Source: Pseudodesulfovibrio sp. (GTDB taxonomy: Bacteria > Desulfobacterota > Desulfovibrionia > Desulfovibrionales > Desulfovibrionaceae). Taken from it: a DNA stretch of 21,014 bases. Position 1 is the stretch's first letter; each line of letters starts with the position of its first letter. Location of the stretch: NCBI GenBank assembly GCA_022712815.1, contig JAFLJW010000202.1:1-21014 (forward strand), written 5' to 3'. Positions 15,616 to 21,014 of the stretch are shown one piece after another. A program made the translations under genes and the position numbers. Below the pieces are notes generated by a model. That model saw only the letters and a program-made list of their open reading frames with translations, was not told where the DNA came from and ran no database searches.

Positions 15616-16535
15616 GTATGACCCCAAAAGACAATACAGCATGGTCCAGCCGAAGCCTGGCCTCGGCGTTTGCCCATAAAATATTTTACTATGCCATCAG
15701 AATAGCAGGACGGGGCATCGCCTATTTTATGCTATTCTTTGTTGTGGGGTTCTACACTTGCATCCCAAAGGTAAGAAATCGATCCCGCGAGTACCGAACA
15801 AAAAGGTTTGGCAAACGTTCATTGCTAGGAGAGCTGACAGATTGCTTCAGACTACAGATGGAGTTCGGCAAAATGCTTGTTGATCGTGCTGTAATGGGAA
15901 TTCTTGGTGAATTCATAATGTCTGCGACCGAACAGGACAAACAAAAACTCGCTGACCTGATTGCACAGGGACGGGGATTGATTCTTATCACTGCACATGC
16001 TGGATGTTGGCAGCTTGGCATTTCGGTCCTTGACTCTTTCGATGTTCCCAAAGCCGTGGTCATGTACAAGGGAGACTTCGATGAGGACAAACAATACTTT
16101 GAACACGTCGAAAGCACTGATGAACTACCGTTCACCATAATCGATCCTCGCAGCCCCATGGGCGGCACTCTTGAAATGATGGATATACTCAAAAAGGGCG
16201 GCATCCTCTGTGTAACGGGAGACAGGAATTTTGGAAGCCATAAGGGGATAGTTGACGTTAATTTTATGGATGGCAGAATTGACATTCCAATCAGCGCGTA
16301 CAAGATCGCTTCCGCCATGCAAGTCCCCATAGTTGTGGCCTTTTCGTATCGCACAGGAGCGGGGCATGGACGAATTTGGATTTCAAGATTAATTGATGTT
16401 CCCGAGAAGATGGGCCGCAACACAGAGGCATATCGTCCTTATGCCCAACAGTTTGCCGACGGGATGGACGATTTCGTCAAAGCGCACCCATTTCAATTCT
16501 ACAACTTCTTTAACATGTGGGTAGACACTGAGTAA
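15612..16535 (+). CDS. LpxL/HtrB-like lysophospholipid acyltransferase family protein
   Basis: This 307-residue protein starts at ATG 15612, overlapping the glycosyltransferase stop (ATGA); a second ATG at 15618 is possible. A hydrophobic N-terminal segment (about residues 32-52) anchors it to the inner membrane. The motif LITAHAGCWQLG has His129, but Gln134 stands where LpxL-type enzymes have the catalytic acid (HX4D/E). The later block VTGDRNFGSHKG resembles the substrate-binding region of the family. It is expected to transfer an acyl group, perhaps the polyene chain, from ACP to the glycolipid made by the neighbouring glycosyltransferase. The Gln may be normal for this subgroup or may signal altered activity. 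Confidence 0.82.
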   Translation: MSMTPKDNTAWSSRSLASAFAHKIFYYAIRIAGRGIAYFMLFFVVGFYTCIPKVRNRSREYRTKRFGKRSLLGELTDCFRLQMEFGKMLVDRAVMGILGEFIMSATEQDKQKLADLIAQGRGLILITAHAGCWQLGISVLDSFDVPKAVVMYKGDFDEDKQYFEHVESTDELPFTIIDPRSPMGGTLEMMDILKKGGILCVTGDRNFGSHKGIVDVNFMDGRIDIPISAYKIASAMQVPIVVAFSYRTGAGHGRIWISRLIDVPEKMGRNTEAYRPYAQQFADGMDDFVKAHPFQFYNFFNMWVDTE

Positions 16536-16538
16536 TAT

Positions 16539-16790
16539 ATGAGCCTTAAAGATAAGATTAAAACAACTCTGGTAAAGGAATTAGACCTCATCGACATCAA
16601 CCCCGCTGAAATCAATGATGAAGCCCCGCTCTTCGGCGATGAAGGGCTCGGCCTGGATTCCTTGGACGCAGTTGAGATAGTCGTCTTGGCACAAAAGTTC
16701 TTTAACGCTGAGATTGAGGATATTGAAGAAGGGAAGATTGCACTTCAGTCAATCAACTCGCTCGCCAAGTTCATTGAGGAGAAGCAATAA
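16539..16790 (+). CDS. Acyl carrier protein, second copy
   Basis: This 83-residue acidic carrier has the motif GLGLDSLDAVEIVVL, with Ser41 the phosphopantetheine attachment site. It begins 3 bases after the acyltransferase stop, with no strong ribosome site, so it is probably coupled. The motif is followed by a loop rich in Glu, and there is no Lys-rich tail, so it differs clearly from the first ACP at 5032. It sits directly upstream of the third ketosynthase and the chain-length-factor-like gene, suggesting it serves that pair, while the first ACP serves the ketosynthases at 1115 and 3813. Two distinct ACPs are also found in the E. coli aryl polyene cluster. Confidence 0.93.
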   Translation: MSLKDKIKTTLVKELDLIDINPAEINDEAPLFGDEGLGLDSLDAVEIVVLAQKFFNAEIEDIEEGKIALQSINSLAKFIEEKQ

Positions 16791-16792
16791 CT

Positions 16793-17986
16793 ATGTTGGT
16801 TTCCGGGGCTACCAACATCATCGGATCCGCATGCATATGTGCGGCAGGTGCAACCCTCGACGACTGCATGGATTCAATGCTTACAGGGCAAGGCGCCCCT
16901 GTTGCTCCTACGTTATTCACCTGCGAACTGACAGAACTCTACCCCGTCTTCGAAGTACCAAATGGTTTTCTATGCAATTCCAATCCTCTTTTATCAAGGA
17001 CCGCAAACTTATTGTTAACGGCTGCTGACGATGCTTTTACAAATTCCGGTGTCACCCTGCGAGACCTTGAAAGCTTAAAAATCGGCGTGTGTATTGGTAC
17101 CTCAGCTCGGGCATCTCTTAATTTTATCGACACCTACAGGGCATGGAAACAGAGTGAACGCTCTGCGTCGGCCCCAATCCATCGTTATCTGGCAAGCAAT
17201 CCGACAGACATCATCATTAATCAATACGGACTGGATGGACCAAATCAAACGGTCGTCAATGCCTGTACATCTGGCACCGACGCTATCGGTATCGGCGCAT
17301 CTTGGATACGACACGGTCTATGTGACATCGTCATTGCTGGCGGCACCGATGAACTCAGTGAAATATCATACAATGGATTCGCAAGCCTGATGATCACCAG
17401 CCCAGAACCATGCCGACCTTTCGACAAAAACCGACGAGGACTCAACTTGGGCGAAGGGGCTGGAGTGCTCTTACTTGCGTCTGACGACGCTGTACGCAAA
17501 CTTTCGCCCATAGTTCGAGGTAAGGTCGTCGGATATGGAACCTTCGGCGATGCTCACCACCTGACCGCCCCTCACCCGGAAGCTCGCGGGCTGAAAATGG
17601 CTTTAAAGGCTGCATTCGAGAATACCACACTAAAATATAATGACATTGACTTCATCAACGTCCATGGAACCGGCACTCCAGCAAATGACTCGGTGGAAGG
17701 ACTAGCTATGCAGGAGATGTTTCCCGACACACCATACTCTGCCACCAAAGGATTCACTGGGCACACTCTCGGTGCGGCGGGAGCTATTGAAGCGGCATTC
17801 TCTCTGGCATGCATGGAACGCGGAGAAATCCCTCCGAGCAAAGGGTTTTCAGAAGTCGATCCTGGAATAGGCAGTAGCCCCATCGCTGAACGGACCAAAA
17901 TGTCCTGTCGATATGCTCTATCTCAATCCCTTGCCTTTGGAGGAAACAATTCCGTTCTTATCCTTGAAGGAGGAGAATTCATATGA
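16793..17986 (+). CDS. Beta-ketoacyl-ACP synthase, third copy (elongation type)
   Basis: This 397-residue condensing enzyme has all catalytic residues: Cys158 in VVNACTSGTD, His291 in NVHGTGTP, Lys319 in SATKGFTGH and His324 in the same motif. NVHGTGTP and the GHTLGAAGAIEA tail are classical for type II polyketide and FabF ketosynthases. It overlaps the next gene by 4 bases (ATGA), and that gene encodes a shorter relative without the Cys. This arrangement is the ketosynthase/chain-length-factor pair of type II polyketide systems, comparable to ApeO with ApeC. It would carry out the repeated elongation that builds the polyene on the second ACP. Confidence 0.92.
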   Translation: MLVSGATNIIGSACICAAGATLDDCMDSMLTGQGAPVAPTLFTCELTELYPVFEVPNGFLCNSNPLLSRTANLLLTAADDAFTNSGVTLRDLESLKIGVCIGTSARASLNFIDTYRAWKQSERSASAPIHRYLASNPTDIIINQYGLDGPNQTVVNACTSGTDAIGIGASWIRHGLCDIVIAGGTDELSEISYNGFASLMITSPEPCRPFDKNRRGLNLGEGAGVLLLASDDAVRKLSPIVRGKVVGYGTFGDAHHLTAPHPEARGLKMALKAAFENTTLKYNDIDFINVHGTGTPANDSVEGLAMQEMFPDTPYSATKGFTGHTLGAAGAIEAAFSLACMERGEIPPSKGFSEVDPGIGSSPIAERTKMSCRYALSQSLAFGGNNSVLILEGGEFI

Positions 17987-18855
17987 ATATGACAATCGAA
18001 GGGATCGGCATCGCGGCACCATTCGGCGGAAAAGAGGAACTCAAGGCAACAGTTCTTAGCAAGGTCTCCCCGAGCACGCCATCCTTATACAAAGCCACGA
18101 CTGATGATTTAAGCACATTCGTCCCAGCTCGAAAGCAAAGACGAATTGACCACTTCACTCGTATGGCGCTCTTGGCCGCTTACCGGGCTCTCGATGATGC
18201 CAACAAGGTGGATGATCTCCCGCAGAATCTAGGAATTATTATTTGCACGGGCTATGGTCCTTCCCAGACAACATTCGACTTTCTGGATTCTATCATTGAC
18301 GATGGACCCAAGCTCGCATCCCCACTCGCTTTCTCCCATTCGGTACACAACATCCCTGCTGGTGTTCTCTCTCTGCTACTGGGTACTCCCTGTCCCCAGA
18401 CGACGATCTGCCAACTGATGAATCCTGTCATGACAGGCATTCAGACAGCTGCGCTATGGCTGGCTGAAAAACGAGTCGATACCATACTCTTTGGCGCCGT
18501 GGATGAAACAACTCCTCTTTTAGAAGAAAACATGGACAAACTCGTTCTGGAGAGTGGATGCGAAGTCAGCACTCCCGTCAGCGAAGGGGCTGTCTTCTTT
18601 CTCCTCAACAACCAAGAGCGTGGATACGCAACTATTGAAACGAGTATATCTCTTTCTGAACTCAACAACACACCACTTTTCAGCCACCGGGAGCTCCTTA
18701 AAACGTTGAATCTCGAGACTCTTGTCGGAGTTATTCCGGTCGCAGGAGCCTTCAACCTAGCTGCAGCTGCATTGTCGATAGAAGGAACAGATCGCAGTGC
18801 GGGCTGCAATGAAGGAAACACATGGTTGCGTGTCTCGGGGAACGCACATGCATAA
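17983..18855 (+). CDS. Ketosynthase-like protein without catalytic Cys (chain-length-factor type)
   Basis: This 290-residue protein has the N-terminal ketosynthase fold (MTIEGIGIAAPFGG at 3-16, LGIIICTGYGP at 83-93, ILFGAVDE at 168-175). Counting from the GAVDE motif, the place of the active-site Cys falls in the stretch ICQLMNP (142-148), which lacks the NACxxG context. The C-terminal lobe is short, and the HGTGT and Lys-Gly-His motifs are missing. It cannot be a normal condensing enzyme. Its 4-base overlap with an intact ketosynthase gene makes it a candidate heterodimer partner that sets chain length, like ApeC. The nearby Cys143 is probably not equivalent to the catalytic one. Confidence 0.85.
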   Translation: MNMTIEGIGIAAPFGGKEELKATVLSKVSPSTPSLYKATTDDLSTFVPARKQRRIDHFTRMALLAAYRALDDANKVDDLPQNLGIIICTGYGPSQTTFDFLDSIIDDGPKLASPLAFSHSVHNIPAGVLSLLLGTPCPQTTICQLMNPVMTGIQTAALWLAEKRVDTILFGAVDETTPLLEENMDKLVLESGCEVSTPVSEGAVFFLLNNQERGYATIETSISLSELNNTPLFSHRELLKTLNLETLVGVIPVAGAFNLAAAALSIEGTDRSAGCNEGNTWLRVSGNAHA

Positions 18856-20017
18856 GCTTCAATTGACCGTCGATGATTTTCAGGAAATCCTATCAAGCCT
18901 TCTTTTATCCGAATTGCCGTACGCAGCTCGAATGGAGTTCTCCGCAGGGGCATCCCTAACACCAGCTTTTGTGCCCTCAACACAACTCCTCCCCAACCTT
19001 GCCGAGATATCCAACAAGGTAAGCACAATGTTTCACACGCTGAAGCCCCACACGCTAGGCGCCTGCTCCCTTCATCAGTGGGCCAAGGCACTCCATGAAG
19101 ACTGGGGAAATGAAAAGCAGAATATTACCTTTTTCACATCAGGGAGTACCGGAGAACCGACACCTGCAACCCATGCATTCGCAAATCATGAACAGGAAGT
19201 CACGGCACTTGCCGATATTTTTCATGGACGAAAACGTGTTGTCAGCTTCGTCCCAAGACATCATATTTATGGATTTCTCTTCTCGATACTGCTTCCCAAA
19301 GCATTAGGTATTGAAGTCAAATGGGCGGTTCCGCTTCCCACACCGGGTTTGATCGAGAGTCTTCAAGAAAAAGACCTCATCGTCGCCTTCCCGCTATTTT
19401 GGGAAAAGTTTAAAGAGATGGGGATACAGTTCAGCAGAGAACTCCACGGTGTCACGTCAACCGGGCCATGCCCTGCAAAGACCATTCATGCGCTCAAGCA
19501 GAACGGCCTAGAACGGATGTATGAGATATACGGCTCATCGGAAACCGGTGGCGTGGGCTACAGAGAAAACCCTACCTCCGGGTACACCTTACTCCCCTTC
19601 TGGGCGCGAACAAATGATAAATCCTGCCTACAGAGGACTCATTCTAATCAAGGGAACCAAAAGTGCACACTTCAGGACCTTTTGAAATGGAATGGCACCA
19701 CAACTTTTACACCTATACGAAGGACCGACAATGCCGTCCAGGTAGCTGGAATCAACGTTTATCCTATACTTGTCAGAGAGACACTTCTTAAGCATCCATC
19801 CATTAACGATTGCGCCGTCAGGCTGATGCGGCCAGAGGAAGGGACTCGACTAAAGGTGCTGATAGTTCTTAACGACAAAGATTGTGATTTCAAAGATATT
19901 GAGTCCTCAATACGAAAATGGGCCAAGAGTCGCCTCAGTTCATATGAGCTTCCTGCCGCGTGGTCTTTCAAAGAAGAGATAATGACAAATGCACTCGGTA
20001 AGCACCAAGATTGGTAA
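18848..20017 (+). CDS. AMP-dependent acyl/aryl-ACP ligase (ApeH-like)
   Basis: This protein has 389 residues from ATG 18848, 8 bases inside the previous gene; a farther start at 18797 would add 17 residues encoded within that gene. It is an adenylate-forming enzyme with TSGSTGEPT at 97-105 (the family has Lys at the last position, here Thr105), YGSSETGG at 228-235, RTD at 292-294 and a C-terminal NALGK with Lys385 as the expected catalytic Lys. It is shorter than common acyl-CoA synthetases, as ApeH-type ligases are. It should activate a carboxylic acid with ATP and load it on an ACP as the starter unit. No gene making an aromatic acid is present, so the acid's identity is open. It is the last gene of the operon; an IS3 element begins 18 bases later. 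Confidence 0.87.
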   Translation: MHKLQLTVDDFQEILSSLLLSELPYAARMEFSAGASLTPAFVPSTQLLPNLAEISNKVSTMFHTLKPHTLGACSLHQWAKALHEDWGNEKQNITFFTSGSTGEPTPATHAFANHEQEVTALADIFHGRKRVVSFVPRHHIYGFLFSILLPKALGIEVKWAVPLPTPGLIESLQEKDLIVAFPLFWEKFKEMGIQFSRELHGVTSTGPCPAKTIHALKQNGLERMYEIYGSSETGGVGYRENPTSGYTLLPFWARTNDKSCLQRTHSNQGNQKCTLQDLLKWNGTTTFTPIRRTDNAVQVAGINVYPILVRETLLKHPSINDCAVRLMRPEEGTRLKVLIVLNDKDCDFKDIESSIRKWAKSRLSSYELPAAWSFKEEIMTNALGKHQDW

Positions 20018-20083
20018 TTGATCCTGCTATAAAATTGTGGACACCCGGTTAAGTCGCTATCCTGCCTTTTACAGGAGAAGCAA

Positions 20084-20194
20084 ATGACTAAATCCAAACG
20101 CCGAAGTTATGATCCAGGGGTCAAGCGTAATGCAGAAACAGAGCGGGACATCCTAAAAAAAGCATTGGCCATCTTCAGCAGCGCACCGAAATGA
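20084..20194 (+). pseudogene. IS3 OrfA, internally deleted
   Basis: This frame of only 36 codons starts after the ribosome site AGGAG. It begins with the normal OrfA N-terminus (MTKSKRRSYDPGVKRNA) and ends with the normal C-terminal tail ERDILKKALAIF (residues 20-31). The roughly 50-60 residues that usually lie between them, including the helix-turn-helix and leucine zipper, are missing, yet the reading frame is kept. OrfA normally binds the element's ends and joins OrfB in the transposase, so this copy is probably defective. The missing length is estimated from memory of typical IS3 OrfA proteins. Confidence 0.8.
20155..20161 (+). other. Slippery A7 heptamer for -1 frameshift in IS3
   Basis: In the orfA frame the bases read CTA-AAA-AAA-G, an A-AAA-AAA heptamer of the X-XXY-YYZ type. 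orfB is in the -1 frame relative to orfA, and that frame stays open from the heptamer into orfB. This is the standard signal for making the OrfAB fusion transposase in IS3 elements. A downstream stimulatory structure was not established. Confidence 0.6.
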
Positions 20195-21014
20195 CATTTC
20201 AATTCATAAAAACAAATCGCTCTGTTTTTCCGGTGAAGAAGATGTGCCAAATTCTAGAAGTTTCCCTGAGCGGTTATTCTGCGTGGGGATCGAGACCTGA
20301 ATCGAAGAGGTCCCTTGAGAATAAAGAATTACGGCAACGTATTCTGGAACTGTATATTGAACACGGTCAAATGGCTGGAAGCCCTATGATTACAGTAGAT
20401 TTGCAGACGGAAGAACGGTTCGGCAAGGTCAGCCGTGCACGAGTAGCAAGAAAAATGAAGGAGATGGATCTTCGTTGTAAAACTGCACGAAAATTTGTGG
20501 TTACAATCGACTCCTCTCATAAGGAAGCTGCTGCACCCAACTTGTTGGACCGCCAGTTCTCCGTATCCAAGCCAAATACGGTATGGGTCACAGATATTAC
20601 ATATATGAAAGTTAGCATAAAATGGTTATATCTCAAAGTTTTCATTGATTTGTTTTCACGAATTGTCGTTGGATGGGATTTGAGTGATTCACTGGAAAAA
20701 AATTCCGTCATTCGAGCTTTCAAAAAGTCTTTGGTACGGCGCAGACCACCTGAAGGGTTGATGGTTCACAGTGATCAAGGGGTGCAGTATGCAAGTCAAG
20801 AATTCAGAAATCTACTTGTGGAGCAAGGCTGCATTCAAAGCATGAGCAGAAAGGGCAATTGCTGGGATAATGCGATTGCCGAGTCCTTTTTCCATACTTT
20901 GAAAACACAAATGGTCTATCACAGAAAGTTTTCAGACAAACAGGAAGCAGAAATAGCTCTCTTCCAATACATCGAGGCGTATTATAATCGCAGAAGGCGT
21001 CATTCCAGCAATGG
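20191..21014 (+). CDS. IS3-family transposase OrfB, C-terminus outside window
   Basis: This frame is open from ATG 20191 (overlapping the orfA TGA) to the window edge, 274 complete codons. The retroviral-integrase-like catalytic core is visible: the first Asp in VWVTDITYMK (20581-20610), the second in MVHSDQGVQY (20761-20790) and the Glu in NAIAESFFHTLK (from 20869). An N-terminal helical domain (FPVKKMCQILEVSLSGYSAW) and the C-terminal FQYIEAYYNRRRRHSSN are classical IS3/IS150 OrfB features. It catalyses strand transfer by copy-out-paste-in transposition, normally as an OrfAB fusion. No internal stop or frameshift was found, so OrfB itself looks intact as far as it can be seen. Confidence 0.92.
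   Translation, partial: MTFQFIKTNRSVFPVKKMCQILEVSLSGYSAWGSRPESKRSLENKELRQRILELYIEHGQMAGSPMITVDLQTEERFGKVSRARVARKMKEMDLRCKTARKFVVTIDSSHKEAAAPNLLDRQFSVSKPNTVWVTDITYMKVSIKWLYLKVFIDLFSRIVVGWDLSDSLEKNSVIRAFKKSLVRRRPPEGLMVHSDQGVQYASQEFRNLLVEQGCIQSMSRKGNCWDNAIAESFFHTLKTQMVYHRKFSDKQEAEIALFQYIEAYYNRRRRHSSN

Larger units (their letters stand above)
374..20017 (+). other. Aryl-polyene-like type II polyketide/fatty acid gene cluster
   Basis: Twenty-one genes lie on one strand with no oppositely oriented gene between them. Many junctions are 1-4 nt stop/start overlaps, which indicates translational coupling. The set has the diagnostic content of aryl polyene and flexirubin clusters: ketosynthases, a Cys-less ketosynthase-like partner, ketoreductase, two hotdog dehydratase-type proteins, two ACPs, ligase, thioesterase, glycosyltransferase, LpxL-like acyltransferase, LolA, MMPL exporter and a DUF3261-like lipoprotein. 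Additions are a phytoene-desaturase-like enzyme, two radical SAM enzymes, a PlsC acyltransferase and two further lipoproteins. No enoyl reductase, ammonia lyase, aminotransferase or SAM-dependent methyltransferase of the usual Rossmann type is visible. Both borders are insertion sequences. Confidence 0.85.
20036..21014 (+). mobile_element. IS3-family insertion sequence, left part
   Basis: The left end probably begins at TGTGGACACCCGG (20036), a typical IS3-family terminus starting with TG. It is followed by a short orfA at 20084 and an overlapping orfB at 20191 in the -1 frame, the usual IS3 plan. The element runs off the right edge, so the right repeat and target duplication cannot be seen. 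Insertion was 18 bases after the ligase stop and has not interrupted a recognisable gene. Confidence 0.85.

Noticed and set aside
15752..16423. Long minus-strand frame (223 codons) opposite the LpxL-like gene
   Set aside because: It lies entirely antisense to a gene with clear family motifs; its translation is rich in Ser, Pro and Arg without domains.
18441..19091. Long minus-strand frame (216 codons) opposite the end of the chain-length-factor-like gene and the ligase start
   Set aside because: It spans the junction of two recognisable sense genes and has no recognisable motif or ribosome site.
374..20017. Reading the cluster as primary fatty acid synthesis
   Set aside because: There is no enoyl reductase, malonyl transferase or FabH, while LolA, MMPL, DUF3261-like and ApeP-like genes are present.
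1..21014. CRISPR arrays, tRNA or rRNA genes
   Set aside because: No regularly spaced direct repeats or RNA-gene-like cloverleaf sequence was seen; nearly the whole window is protein-coding.

Overview
The window holds one long, single-strand biosynthetic operon (about 374-20017, all on the + strand) with an insertion-sequence fragment at each edge. The host is Gram-negative. The operon encodes a LolA-like periplasmic carrier, three predicted lipoproteins, an LpxL-like and a PlsC-like acyltransferase and an MMPL/RND exporter. Base composition looks balanced by eye. A deltaproteobacterium (Desulfobacterota) is a plausible host, but that is only an impression.

Layout. Bases 1-142 are the 3' end of an ISL3-type element: the transposase C-terminus plus a probable terminal inverted repeat. 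Bases 143-373 hold a perfect 10+1+10 inverted repeat and a good sigma70-type promoter (TTGACT-N17-TATTCT). Module 1 (374-5283) encodes a ketoreductase, a ketosynthase, a phytoene-desaturase-like FAD enzyme, a second ketosynthase and an acyl carrier protein. Bases 5335-7030 carry a lipoprotein, a PlsC-type acyltransferase and a second lipoprotein; the first lipoprotein gene is visibly AT-rich. Module 2 (7080-12210) encodes a radical SAM/SPASM enzyme, an ApeP-like hotdog protein, a LolA-like carrier, an MMPL exporter and a DUF3261-like lipoprotein. Module 3 (12207-16535) encodes an ApeI/FabZ-like hotdog protein, a YbgC-like thioesterase, a B12-type radical SAM enzyme, a family 2 glycosyltransferase with a C-terminal DUF2062 domain, and an LpxL-like acyltransferase. 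Module 4 (16539-20017) encodes a second acyl carrier protein, a third ketosynthase, a short ketosynthase-like protein without the catalytic Cys (chain-length-factor type) and an acyl/aryl-ACP ligase. An IS3-family element begins 18 bp after the ligase stop and runs off the window.

How the genes fit together. The core set (three ketosynthases, chain-length-factor-like partner, ketoreductase, two-part dehydratase, ACPs, ligase, thioesterase, glycosyltransferase, acyltransferase, LolA/MMPL/DUF3261) is the hallmark of aryl polyene and flexirubin type II polyketide clusters. No enoyl reductase is visible, so a conjugated polyene is the expected chain. Three features depart from a standard aryl polyene cluster: two radical SAM enzymes (one B12-type), a phytoene-desaturase-like FAD oxidoreductase, and no aromatic starter-forming ammonia lyase. 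From memory, the mix of FAS-II enzymes, a phytoene-desaturase-like protein and radical SAM proteins recalls the gene sets proposed for ladderane lipids in anammox bacteria, with a related set noted in a sulfate-reducing deltaproteobacterium. My inference is that the operon makes, tailors and exports an unusual polyene-derived lipid or pigment to the outer membrane. The product cannot be read from the sequence.
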